From Persicitalea sp038235275 (GTDB taxonomy: Bacteria > Bacteroidota > Bacteroidia > Cytophagales > Spirosomataceae), in contig JBBSUC010000012.1 in NCBI GenBank assembly GCA_038235275.1, positions 1-64,000 of the forward strand: a stretch of DNA of 64,000 bases, read 5' to 3'. Made by a program: the position numbers and the translations under genes. Shown here in pieces: positions 1 through 8,108 of the stretch; position 1 is the first letter of the stretch; each line of letters opens with the position of its first letter. Under the pieces are notes generated by a model, which saw only the letters and a program-made list of their open reading frames with translations, was not told where the DNA came from and did not search any database.

Positions 1-132
1 CTTTTTTTTCAGCCGTTGCATTTATTACTTGAATCAGGGTTATTCCCAAACTCTCATCTGAGAATATGGATTTATGACTTATTTGGAGCAAATGAAAACA
101 CCGTTTGCAGATTATTACTCATAGATAATTAG
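1..132 (+). CDS. 3' end of an unidentified gene running in from the left edge (partial)
   Basis: Frame 1 is open from the first base to a TAG at 130-132, giving 43 codons that end in ..TVCRLLLIDN. The stretch is AT-rich, so a frame this long without a stop is mildly unlikely by chance. It ends two bases before the stop of the convergent HNH gene, a tidy arrangement that also favours a real gene. I do not recognise the family, and no start is visible because the gene would begin outside the window. It could equally be a chance open frame. Confidence 0.35.
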   Translation, partial: LFFQPLHLLLESGLFPNSHLRIWIYDLFGANENTVCRLLLIDN

Positions 133-134
133 AT

Positions 135-704
135 TTAAAGCTCATCATTTAGATATGATTTATATTCCAAATACTCAAATGTGATTTGGCAGAGTAAATC
201 CTTTGCTTCTTCATTTCCAAGTTTAGAAATAAGTTCTTCAAGCAAATGCATTTTCTTCTCTAAATATTCAAGCATCCAAATTGTACTGTAACGTTTTAAA
301 TATAATTTAAAGTCAGAGTACATAGTATTTGCTTCAATTGAGTGTTTAAACGGAAATATTTCACCAAACTCATTTCTATAAAATAATTTATTAAAATCAT
401 GATCACAAGGATCTAAATAGTCAGAATCTTTATCACCTTTTAAAATATTTACATAGGAACAACAGTACACAAGATTAGAGTATGAATTTTTTAAAGCAGA
501 ATACTTGGTATGAGGCTTGAAATGGTCTATATGGAAATTGTTAGACCCTCCAAACCAAATATCTTGACAGTTTGTGTATCCACACCGATCCAAAAAGTCA
601 CTTTTCAGCTGTTTTTTGTACTTTCGATAATCCGATAGTTCTGGGCCTGAATATGTCCTAAATGGTGTTTCGATTCTGAAAGGTAATTTAATAATTGTTT
701 TCAT
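135..704 (-). CDS. HNH endonuclease, last gene of the putative defence operon
   Basis: This 189-residue protein carries an HNH nuclease core: C41-x4-C46, then HIDHFKP (H58, D60, H61), then Asn77 and CCSYVN-x2-K (C81/C82, N86, K89). The layout resembles the HNH nucleases of the PtuB/retron-associated type. The second zinc CxxC pair seems degenerate, because the position expected to be Cys just before N86 is Val. The C-terminal 100 residues are mostly helical and unassigned. The ATG at 704 lies 17 bases inside the preceding receiver gene, so translation of the two is probably coupled. Base composition is very AT-rich, like the rest of the operon. Inference: this is the DNA-cutting effector of the operon, with activity controlled by the upstream ATPase and receiver. 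Confidence 0.75.
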   Translation of the reverse strand: MKTIIKLPFRIETPFRTYSGPELSDYRKYKKQLKSDFLDRCGYTNCQDIWFGGSNNFHIDHFKPHTKYSALKNSYSNLVYCCSYVNILKGDKDSDYLDPCDHDFNKLFYRNEFGEIFPFKHSIEANTMYSDFKLYLKRYSTIWMLEYLEKKMHLLEELISKLGNEEAKDLLCQITFEYLEYKSYLNDEL

Positions 705-1344
705 TGATTTTAGTGGTCAAAGAATCTACTTTTTTTATTAATTCAATCAGTTTGCTTGATGCACTAGTTGTTTTGAGACTTTCAGGCATAACTGATTGTC
801 TATCAATAGTTTGTTCAAGAAAAGAATCAAGATGTATCAATTCATTTTCTTCAAACAGCGTAAGAGTGTGATGATGAGATTTGTAAACTAATTCTTTTAA
901 TCTATTCTCCGAACTTAAAACTTTAAGCTGATGCTTTTCTATTTGAAGTTTTATTCTATCAAGTAATTTCTTGTTCTTAATAGGTGGAGAGTTCTCATCA
1001 TCCCCTTCAATATATTGTTCACCTTTCTCATAAATTATATTCACATCCTCGCCTTTTTGAAGAGCATCGTCTTCATGAGATGTAAATATAAATATTGGAA
1101 ATTCTTTTCTAATAGACAGATATCTTTCTACTAACTCGGTACCGTAATATCGAACATTTGGACTTTGTTCTTTCAAATCAAAATCAGCGACTAATGCATC
1201 AACACGATAAGAAATTATTTCTGAAATTGTTTCATCTATTTCGATAGATGGTTCAATTCCAACCACATGAAATATTCCATCTGCAAATCTTTTGAATCTC
1301 CTAATATCGGATTGAGATTCATCTACATATGCTATTTTAAACAT
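688..1344 (-). CDS. Stand-alone receiver (response-regulator) protein of the defence operon
   Basis: The N-terminal part of this 218-residue protein fits a two-component receiver domain with a full catalytic set: acidic pair D8/E9, phosphoacceptor D54 in VADFDL, T88 in FTSHED and K107 in YEKG. There is no recognisable DNA-binding output domain. Residues 120-218 look helical and charged. The ATG at 1344 follows the ATPase gene by 12 bases, and the 3' end overlaps the start of the HNH gene. The linked ATPase has a histidine-kinase-like C-terminal half, so this receiver is a plausible phosphate acceptor. Inference: it relays an ATPase signal to the HNH protein by protein contact rather than transcription. 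The partner assignment rests on gene order only. Confidence 0.72.
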   Translation of the reverse strand: MFKIAYVDESQSDIRRFKRFADGIFHVVGIEPSIEIDETISEIISYRVDALVADFDLKEQSPNVRYYGTELVERYLSIRKEFPIFIFTSHEDDALQKGEDVNIIYEKGEQYIEGDDENSPPIKNKKLLDRIKLQIEKHQLKVLSSENRLKELVYKSHHHTLTLFEENELIHLDSFLEQTIDRQSVMPESLKTTSASSKLIELIKKVDSLTTKINENNY

Positions 1345-1356
1345 TGTTCGAGTATT

Positions 1357-3666
1357 TTAGAGATGGTGAGGCAAAATTATTTTAGCGGCAAAACCAGGTT
1401 TATTTTCAATTAGTTCAATCTTTCCATTATACTCATCGATTGTTGACTTAACCAACCAAAGCCCAAGTCCAGTACCAATTTCTTCCCCAGTTCGAACGTC
1501 TCTTTTCGTAGTAAAAAAAGGTTCGAATATCCGATAAGGATTTGTAATTTGAGAGTCTAAACCTGGACCAGAATCTTCATATAGAATATTAATACCATTA
1601 AAATCCTGTAAATTAAGTACGAAGCTTAATTTAATTATTCGATCTCCATTACTTTCAGGCCGACTAAAAGCATCTACTGAATTTGAAATTAAATTATTAA
1701 ATATTCCATCTAAATCTATTTCGAAACCCTTAAAATAGACCTCAGTAAACATATATTTATTTATAAGTAGGGTTATATGACGTCTACTTAGCAAAGAACT
1801 CCAAGACCTTTCTAAAATTTCTATATACTCAACCAAGTTAATCATTCTTCTTTTTCGCTTGTCCTTTCTAACAGAAGAAAGAGCAAAGTCTAACCAAGAT
1901 TTCAATCTAAGATCTTGTGATCTCATGTCATCTAGCATTTGATAAGGATCGAAATGTTCTGGAAGTTTTTTTAGCTTTTCAGTATCTATGCATTTGATTA
2001 AGGATATTTTGAGATCCTCAGTCCTTGGAACAAGATTGTCACTCAAATTTTTTAATTCATGAGTGAAAGAAGTGACAATAAGCCCAGTACTTGCTAATAC
2101 TCTCAGTAACTTTTGTTCATCTATTAATTCGTCAATTTCATCTTTATAAATTTTGATCGCGTCTTTTAGGACGTTTTCATTTTCTGTTTCCGTAGCTGTT
2201 TTGGAATTCACTATATCATCAGCATCATTTTTTACTTTTTCTTTTTTGTTCTTTACATCATAAATTTTTTTCAGTGAAATCATTATCTGATTCCTATCAC
2301 TTTCATACACATTTATTATAGATTTTATTATTTCTTTAAACAGCAAAAATGAACTATTTTCCTGAATACCTTCGCGGCTAGATTTATCATCAAAATTAAT
2401 ATTTCCGATCCTGGATATATTAATTGCTCCATATACCTGTTGAGGTCGAACTCTATACCCTGGTCTAGTAACAGTAGGATTTTTTAAGGCATTTCTGCCC
2501 ATTTCTAACCAATCCCAGGAGCTGCTACCAACTTCGCCATAGGGCCTCACTCTAAAATTATCTCTAAAAATTTTTATGCCTCCAAATTTATTCAACCAAG
2601 CGTTTCTATCTCTATAATTTATTGACTTAAAAGGATATTTTCCAATACCACTCTCTTTATCTTCCTGTCCACCTCCTCGCCTCAGGTAATAAAATGTAAA
2701 TTTAAAAGGGCCAATCTGTAAAAGGCTTGAATTTAAATCATGACTTTTTCCAATAGTTAAAAGATTATTAAGTGTGGTCTTTATTTGAAATGTACGTTCT
2801 TCAAATACTTTCTGAGAAAATTGAAATTCGTCAAGTTTGGTCAAATCAAAGAAATCAATATTTCTCAGTTCATCTATATCTAGTTCATTTCTGGTGATTG
2901 TTAGATTTACATTTTGATATTCATCAACGTCAGCTACAAGTTTGTAGTCATAATCATCAAAATCAGCCGATTCTACTTTGCCAAACTGATTAATTTCATC
3001 TGAATCATAAAGATAAATTGAAAAAAGCGAGTTTTCTAAGGGCGGGGTCAAGGATTCTAAGTTAGAGAATAAAGATAATATACTATTATAATCCCAAGTA
3101 TCACGTAAATCAGTAATTTCTATGAGTGTGCCTTTGTTGTCTGACCAATTTATTAATATATCTTCACTTAGATTGAAAAGGCTTACTATTTTTAAAATCT
3201 CGTTTTTAAAAATAGTACCATCTTTCACTGATAGTTCAGCCTTAATTTCAGAAATTATGGCATCTTTTGATTCAAATTGACTCCAATCTACTTCCCATAG
3301 TACACACTCTTGTGCAGTTGTTATAGAAAGCAGTTTGCATTTTTTGCCGATACGATCTAATGCGAATCTCCCAATTCCTTTGGCACCAGTTTTGACCCTG
3401 TTGTTATTACTAATTATATTGAGTTTTTTGTCATTTGTGCCAATAGTCATCCAATTCTTACGAATGGTATTCTCCGACATTCCTTCTCCATTATCGTAAA
3501 TGTATATTTTGTCATTCCTCGAATCTATAATAACCATAGCAACAGATGCATCTGCGTCATAGCTATTTTTGATTAACTCTACGACAGCACCCTCAGCATT
3601 CGCAAAATTCTCTTGCCCTATCAGCCTAGCCGTTCTAGCTGAAACTGTAAAATTAATATATTCCAT
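1357..3666 (-). CDS. Large ATPase with two GHKL modules (MORC/Hsp90-like plus histidine-kinase-like)
   Basis: This 769-residue protein has two separate GHKL ATP-binding modules. The N-terminal one shows the N-box ELIKNSYDADA (E30, N34, D37), G1 box DNGEGM (D58) and G2 box KTGAKGIGRFA (92-102), as in MutL/Hsp90/MORC ATPases. The C-terminal one is histidine-kinase-like: an H-box around H536 (SFTHELKN), N-box near N662 (NLISNSVDAF), EDSGPGL near 698 and GTGLGL near 731-736. A charged, probably coiled segment lies between them. There is no membrane segment, so it should be cytosolic. It sits between the methyltransferase gene (14-base gap) and the receiver gene (12-base gap). GHKL ATPases of the MutL/MORC type are known from restriction-modification operons. 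Inference: it senses an invader and phosphorylates the receiver. Confidence 0.8.
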   Translation of the reverse strand: MEYINFTVSARTARLIGQENFANAEGAVVELIKNSYDADASVAMVIIDSRNDKIYIYDNGEGMSENTIRKNWMTIGTNDKKLNIISNNNRVKTGAKGIGRFALDRIGKKCKLLSITTAQECVLWEVDWSQFESKDAIISEIKAELSVKDGTIFKNEILKIVSLFNLSEDILINWSDNKGTLIEITDLRDTWDYNSILSLFSNLESLTPPLENSLFSIYLYDSDEINQFGKVESADFDDYDYKLVADVDEYQNVNLTITRNELDIDELRNIDFFDLTKLDEFQFSQKVFEERTFQIKTTLNNLLTIGKSHDLNSSLLQIGPFKFTFYYLRRGGGQEDKESGIGKYPFKSINYRDRNAWLNKFGGIKIFRDNFRVRPYGEVGSSSWDWLEMGRNALKNPTVTRPGYRVRPQQVYGAINISRIGNINFDDKSSREGIQENSSFLLFKEIIKSIINVYESDRNQIMISLKKIYDVKNKKEKVKNDADDIVNSKTATETENENVLKDAIKIYKDEIDELIDEQKLLRVLASTGLIVTSFTHELKNLSDNLVPRTEDLKISLIKCIDTEKLKKLPEHFDPYQMLDDMRSQDLRLKSWLDFALSSVRKDKRKRRMINLVEYIEILERSWSSLLSRRHITLLINKYMFTEVYFKGFEIDLDGIFNNLISNSVDAFSRPESNGDRIIKLSFVLNLQDFNGINILYEDSGPGLDSQITNPYRIFEPFFTTKRDVRTGEEIGTGLGLWLVKSTIDEYNGKIELIENKPGFAAKIILPHHL

Positions 3667-3680
3667 AATATATAAGGTGG

Positions 3681-5153
3681 TTAATTTGGTAGTACGAAAT
3701 CTTCCAAAATTTTCTTAGTTATACCTCTCCAACCATGTCTAAAATATCTGCCTGTAACGTCCAAATATTCTTCCATATCATCAGAATTTAAATGTGATAG
3801 TAACCATTCGTAGTCGCCGTCAAATTTAATGTAATATCCAGAATATACTAATCCCTCTGGATTCTTAGTCAAAATAAAATTTGGGCTTTTCTTTAAAGGT
3901 GAGAATATAATTTTTTCCCCAACTGAGTTATCCATACTTTGCGTCCTTCCAAATGCGTACCACGCAATAGGGTTTAGTTTTCCTTTGTCGCGCTGATCCA
4001 AAAGATGCTTAATACTTTTTAAGTATTTATATGCTTTCGGAAAATACTGAATTAAATTATTTTCTGATATTATTACATTTTTCTTTTCATTATTCTTCTT
4101 GTAAGGGAAAATTATATATTCCTTTATTTTAGAATCTGATGCTTTTAATTTTGAAGCTTTAATAATTGGCATTAAGATTGTTTTTTCAACAATAGCTTCT
4201 TGCCCTTTTTTATTAATTATTTTTACATTTTCTTTTGACAAAACTTCAACTATCCTTACTATATAAGCCCAATCTGCTAATGTTGCTATTCCAACTGAAA
4301 TTTTACAAATATCACCCAATCTTTGTCCATCTCTGATTTTAAGAAACTTATCCGAGAGGGTAAGAAACCAAAAATTTCTCCCACACAACTCTTTAAATGA
4401 TATGTACTTGCTTTCAAAATTATTTTCATTTTGACTTTCTTCATACAAAAAACTTTCATTTCTTTTTTTACCAAAAGTAGTAATTGCTGAATATGTAGAC
4501 GCATTTTGGAACAATTGGATGTCTTTGTAATTTGTAATTTTTATCAGACTATTATTCTCCTCGAAATATTCTCTTAGTTTGTGAGCTGATTCCGAAACGA
4601 AATATGAGTTTGGAGTAATAAACGTACATTTTCCATTTGTGCTTAGCAATACAGTACTTAATTCAAAAAACGCAATGTATAGATCTGTTGAACCCTTCGT
4701 GCAAAACGAGTAATTTCTTTTCAGAAAATCCCTAACATCAATTTCCAAATTCTGGATTCTTACATATGGTGGATTACCCACTATATAGTCAAATTTTTCA
4801 TGCAATATATGATCGAGCGAATTTCCATGGCTGATATTCCATTCCACACTAATTCCTAAGTCCTTTACTAATTTGTTCAGACATAGCCTGCATTTCCTAA
4901 TAGCTTCTTTGTCAATATCCCAACCGTACACATTTTCCAATGCAACTTTGACATATTTCCGATCTACATTGCTTATTATTCTTTTTACTATTTCTTTCAA
5001 AAACTGACCATCTCCACAAGCAGGATCTAGTATATTTTTTGTATGCTCTATCCCTGTGAATCCTACATCATCTAGCATTTTCTTTACTATGTTGTCAGGA
5101 GTATATACTTTCCCGAGCTTTTTTATATCTACTTGAAGCTTTGTATCTTTCAA
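3681..5153 (-). CDS. N6-adenine-specific DNA methyltransferase (TaqI/Eco57I-like)
   Basis: Motif I DPACGDGQF (from D43), the acidic GWDID segment near 78-82 and motif IV NPPY (127-130, in IVGNPPYVRIQ) identify a class I N6-adenine DNA methyltransferase. The 490-residue length leaves roughly 250 C-terminal residues for a target-recognition domain like that of TaqI-type enzymes. No nuclease motif is evident in the same chain, so it is not an obvious type IIG fusion. The start is a TTG at 5153. An in-frame stop lies just upstream and no ATG occurs before the conserved KLGKVYTPDNIV segment. Expected role: protective methylation of host DNA, paired with the candidate nuclease 26 bases upstream. 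Very AT-rich, unlike genes to the right. Confidence 0.88.
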   Translation of the reverse strand: MKDTKLQVDIKKLGKVYTPDNIVKKMLDDVGFTGIEHTKNILDPACGDGQFLKEIVKRIISNVDRKYVKVALENVYGWDIDKEAIRKCRLCLNKLVKDLGISVEWNISHGNSLDHILHEKFDYIVGNPPYVRIQNLEIDVRDFLKRNYSFCTKGSTDLYIAFFELSTVLLSTNGKCTFITPNSYFVSESAHKLREYFEENNSLIKITNYKDIQLFQNASTYSAITTFGKKRNESFLYEESQNENNFESKYISFKELCGRNFWFLTLSDKFLKIRDGQRLGDICKISVGIATLADWAYIVRIVEVLSKENVKIINKKGQEAIVEKTILMPIIKASKLKASDSKIKEYIIFPYKKNNEKKNVIISENNLIQYFPKAYKYLKSIKHLLDQRDKGKLNPIAWYAFGRTQSMDNSVGEKIIFSPLKKSPNFILTKNPEGLVYSGYYIKFDGDYEWLLSHLNSDDMEEYLDVTGRYFRHGWRGITKKILEDFVLPN

Positions 5154-5179
5154 AGTAAGGTGATTTTTCTGACTTTATC

Positions 5180-5827
5180 CTAAAATAGATGACATTTTAC
5201 GTAATCCAGCAATTTTGTTATGTTTTTTGTAATAATTGGCGGGCTAATATCTTTAAATAGAACTTCATAAGTATCCTGCTGTAAAGTGAAATCTGTCTGA
5301 TTGGCACGGATTCGCTTAGTTCCTGCCTTATACAAATTCCCCAAAACACCCTTTTCAACAGCTTCTTTATCTAAAAAACCGATCAAAGATGCCACAGTGC
5401 CTCGCTGTGAGGATTGGTGAAAAGAAAGACAAAAATAATGCGTAGTTCGGGAGCCTGGCTTGTGCAATTGCGAGGCGGGGATATTTAATACATAGTCGGC
5501 TCCTAGCGTTCCCGTTTGCCGTTTCATGGCTTTGATGTCGAGTGAGAAGAACCCTTCGTCGGTTTTCAGCACAAAATCCTGCCCCCAGTCTTGCCCGTCG
5601 GTGGCGCCGAACGAGCGCATTGGGCGCGACAATTGGTAGAGGTCGGCAAAAACGATTTCGCCCAGGCTACCCGTGAATCGTAGCATTCGGGTGTGACTCT
5701 TTTTGTCCTCGGATTTATCCCAAATATTGGCCACTCGGTGATGAGCCAGCGAATGCTCTACGAGCTGACGAGCGTAGCTTTTCTGCTCGTCGGTTACGTT
5801 GATTTGAATGTAAAATTCATTCGTCAA
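5180..5827 (-). CDS. Candidate PD-(D/E)XK restriction endonuclease, first gene of the defence operon
   Basis: I do not recognise the family by overall sequence. The 215 residues do contain a plausible PD-(D/E)XK pattern: E57 in GSLGEIVF, D84 in DWGQDF and D97-I-K99 in SLDIKAMK. Its position directly before an adenine methyltransferase, same strand and 26 bases away, suggests it is the cognate restriction enzyme. The start is a TTG at 5827. The preceding host gene ends only 32 bases upstream, leaving little room for a separate promoter. Base composition shifts inside the gene: the 5' two thirds resemble the host, while the last 200 bases match the AT-rich island. It may therefore mark the insertion boundary. 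Alternative: an older host gene of unknown function next to the island. Confidence 0.5.
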   Translation of the reverse strand: MTNEFYIQINVTDEQKSYARQLVEHSLAHHRVANIWDKSEDKKSHTRMLRFTGSLGEIVFADLYQLSRPMRSFGATDGQDWGQDFVLKTDEGFFSLDIKAMKRQTGTLGADYVLNIPASQLHKPGSRTTHYFCLSFHQSSQRGTVASLIGFLDKEAVEKGVLGNLYKAGTKRIRANQTDFTLQQDTYEVLFKDISPPIITKNITKLLDYVKCHLF

Positions 5828-5859
5828 AGTGGGTTCGCATTTTCTTGAACGCTACTAGG

Positions 5860-6876
5860 TCAGGGTAGCCCCAGCAAAAAGCCAATCGTAAAATTCGCAT
5901 CCCAGTCGAAGATGAATTGCTTCGTTCCGGTGGCGTCGGCGATGGCCTTGTAGATATTGATACCAGCCTTCGACTTCGCGTTTTCCAGTTTGTAGGCATC
6001 GGGAGCGCTCAGCACGGTATAGCGTTCCTTGCCCTTGCGTACTTCCTTGGCCATCTCGAAGGGAACGCCGCCGATGATGAAACAGGTTTTGCGGCGGTCG
6101 GCCGGAATTTGCTTCGCCTTGGTCATTACCTCGCTGTATACCTTGTCGTCCGCTACCTGATCCTGAAAGTACTTGGCCCCATAGGTTTCGATGGCCCGCA
6201 CGTCGCCGTTTTCCATCCAGGAGATTTTGGTGTTACCCGAACCGATGTCGGCCACGAAGGCGCGTTGGTCGTAAAGTTCGGGTAGTACCGATTTGAGGCC
6301 CAAAGTGCCCTCCTGTTGCGGCGTCACCTGATTGACCTGATAGCCCAGTGACTTCAAGGCAGCGGTGATTTTGCTGGTCACGTCGGCCTTGGCCGCGCCC
6401 GAACTAACCACAAAATGAATGTTCTTGCCATTCACGCCGTAATCGAGCATACTCCCAATGTAGCGTTTCAGTCCCACCCGGATGTCGGCGTCGGTGGCCA
6501 TGTTTTCCGTCACTAGACTGTTACCGAATTCCGCCTTTTCCAACTTCCAGCGTTTTTGCGGATCGACGTTGATAATGAAAGAGTTGAATCCGCTGGCTCC
6601 CAGTTCCACCACGCCTTTTAACGTGCCGTTGACGGGTACGGGGGCATCGTAGTCGAAGGAGGAACCCGCCACATCGGAGGCGTAGTTGTCGGAAGCGGCA
6701 GTAGTATTTGGTTCCGGCGTTTTGTACTCCGAGTCACCCTCCGGCGATTCGGTGCGGGCGTTGTCGGCCATCGATTCGAGGGCTTTTTGGCCCCCAAAAT
6801 ATTTATAACCGAAATAAAGAGCGGCAAGGATGAGGACGGTGATGATTAAGCGCCCGGCTACGGTAAGTCTTTTCAT
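5860..6876 (-). CDS. Membrane-anchored ASKHA (actin/Hsp70/Ppx-fold) protein
   Basis: The 338-residue protein has one N-terminal membrane helix (about residues 8-26), a linker rich in Ser, Thr, Asn and Glu, then a globular domain. That domain contains VADIGSGNTKISW, which matches the phosphate-2 loop of the ASKHA superfamily (actin, Hsp70, exopolyphosphatase/GppA). An earlier VELGASGFNSFII segment could be the phosphate-1 loop. It is therefore a probable nucleotide-binding protein held at the membrane, which is unusual for this fold. It is the last gene of a three-gene minus-strand set with two coiled-coil proteins, the middle one also membrane-bound. The exact family and function are unknown to me. 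A filament-forming (ParM-like) or phosphatase role is speculation. Confidence 0.6.
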   Translation of the reverse strand: MKRLTVAGRLIITVLILAALYFGYKYFGGQKALESMADNARTESPEGDSEYKTPEPNTTAASDNYASDVAGSSFDYDAPVPVNGTLKGVVELGASGFNSFIINVDPQKRWKLEKAEFGNSLVTENMATDADIRVGLKRYIGSMLDYGVNGKNIHFVVSSGAAKADVTSKITAALKSLGYQVNQVTPQQEGTLGLKSVLPELYDQRAFVADIGSGNTKISWMENGDVRAIETYGAKYFQDQVADDKVYSEVMTKAKQIPADRRKTCFIIGGVPFEMAKEVRKGKERYTVLSAPDAYKLENAKSKAGINIYKAIADATGTKQFIFDWDANFTIGFLLGLP

Positions 6877-6914
6877 TTTTTAATTTTGAATGAGTGACAG
6901 GATCGCCTGCCCGG

Positions 6915-6976
6915 TGAGTGAATGAGAGAATGATAAATGAGTTTTTTAATCACTAATTCATAATTCTCTCACTCAA
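6915..6976. repeat. Imperfect inverted repeat of GAATGA-rich sequence
   Basis: The gap between the ASKHA gene and its upstream neighbour holds a GAGTGAATGAGAGAATGA-like arm and a partly complementary arm rich in CATAATTCTCTCACTC, separated by a T-rich loop. The arms pair imperfectly. Similar GAATGA-based sequences recur in several other gaps of the window, for example at 8935, 18072 and 60433. Confidence 0.55.
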
Positions 6977-6978
6977 AT

Positions 6979-7992
6979 TTAATCCAAAAGTCCCCTATAA
7001 TTGGAATCTTTCGGGGGATTTAATTCAATGGTGCGGGGGATGGGGTCGGGGGCGTTGAGATCCACGAGGGAGAATTCGCCCTGGTTATAGGATTCGAGCA
7101 TCTTTTGGCCTTTGTCGGAGAGGATGCCGTTCTGGACGTCCACGCCGTTGATGAAGTCCATCGATAGGTCCATCGCCCGCTTCATCTCGCCGAGTTTGCG
7201 GCTCATATCGTCCTGGATGTACTCCATCGACTCGTCGAAATAAAACTTCTTGTCGGGATTGCCCTTGAAAATGCTGATGGCCGTGCGCAGGGCGTTCGAG
7301 CTTTCTTTGACGATCTTATACTCGGTTTCCTTCAATTTGACCTTTATTTCGGTTTCCTTGATGAAATAATCCGCGCTGGTGTTCACTTTTTCCATGAATT
7401 CCAGGATGGTTTTCATGTTGCGTTGCAACGGAAAAAGCTTTTCGTTCATCTCCTGCAAACCCGCGCCCTCAATGGTGGCGAGCTGGGCCGTTTCGCGCAT
7501 CCCGGGTTTGTGCGAAAGCTCGCTGGCTTTGTTGGCCTCGGCGAATTTCTGCTTGATCTGGTCGTTGTTCTCATTAATTTTCTTGTTCAACTTCACGAGT
7601 TGCCCGGCCAAGGTGTCGATTTGTCCATTCATTTTCTGCCGCTTGTCTTTCAGGTCGCTGATATAAATTTTCATGATCGCGATCGGGTCCAATTTAATGA
7701 CCAGCCCCGTGATTTTGCGCATCAGCGTTTTGAATAAAAAGAATACCGCCGTCCGCACATCGCTGCTCGTGAAAAGAAACACCAATCCCGCCAGCGCCGC
7801 CAGCAGAATGCCGAGGTAGAGCGTGTTCTGGGTTACTTCGATCAGGAAAATGGCGATTATGTTCCAATAGTAGAGAATCAAAGCGCCCGCTGCGCCCATG
7901 AATAGCATCGAAGTGATGCCCTCGGGCTTGGACCAGTACGACTTCTTATGGTCGTCCTCGGTGCCACCAATTTGTGAAAAGTCTGTTGCCAT
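6979..7992 (-). CDS. Two-helix membrane protein with long coiled coil, function unknown
   Basis: The 337-residue protein has two hydrophobic helices near residues 28-75 and a third weaker one around 80-90. A long charged helical stretch follows (about 100-230), rich in Lys, Glu, Gln and Asn with heptad-like spacing, and reads as a coiled coil somewhat like PspA/IM30. The C-terminus is acidic and Pro-rich. I cannot assign a family. The gene lies between a soluble coiled-coil protein gene upstream (116-base gap) and the membrane-anchored ASKHA gene downstream (102-base gap), all on the minus strand. The three products probably act together at the inner membrane. A link to envelope stress or a PspA-like process is possible but not shown by any specific motif. 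Confidence 0.6.
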   Translation of the reverse strand: MATDFSQIGGTEDDHKKSYWSKPEGITSMLFMGAAGALILYYWNIIAIFLIEVTQNTLYLGILLAALAGLVFLFTSSDVRTAVFFLFKTLMRKITGLVIKLDPIAIMKIYISDLKDKRQKMNGQIDTLAGQLVKLNKKINENNDQIKQKFAEANKASELSHKPGMRETAQLATIEGAGLQEMNEKLFPLQRNMKTILEFMEKVNTSADYFIKETEIKVKLKETEYKIVKESSNALRTAISIFKGNPDKKFYFDESMEYIQDDMSRKLGEMKRAMDLSMDFINGVDVQNGILSDKGQKMLESYNQGEFSLVDLNAPDPIPRTIELNPPKDSNYRGLLD

Positions 7993-8108
7993 GATAAGTG
8001 CTTTAGGCTATATGCAATAGGCAGTTGGCCTCTTGTATTTGTGAAAATAAAAAAATGTAAGGTTTATGAAAAAACGATTGCCAACAGCTTACAGCCAATA
8101 GCCTAGTG

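Noticed and set aside
3681..5827. Type IIG restriction enzyme (fused nuclease-methyltransferase)
   Set aside because: The methyltransferase chain shows no PD-(D/E)XK motif. The candidate nuclease is a separate gene upstream.
1..5827. Prophage or insertion sequence carrying the AT-rich island
   Set aside because: No integrase, transposase, phage structural gene, terminal inverted repeat or target duplication is visible inside the window. The left end of the island lies outside it.
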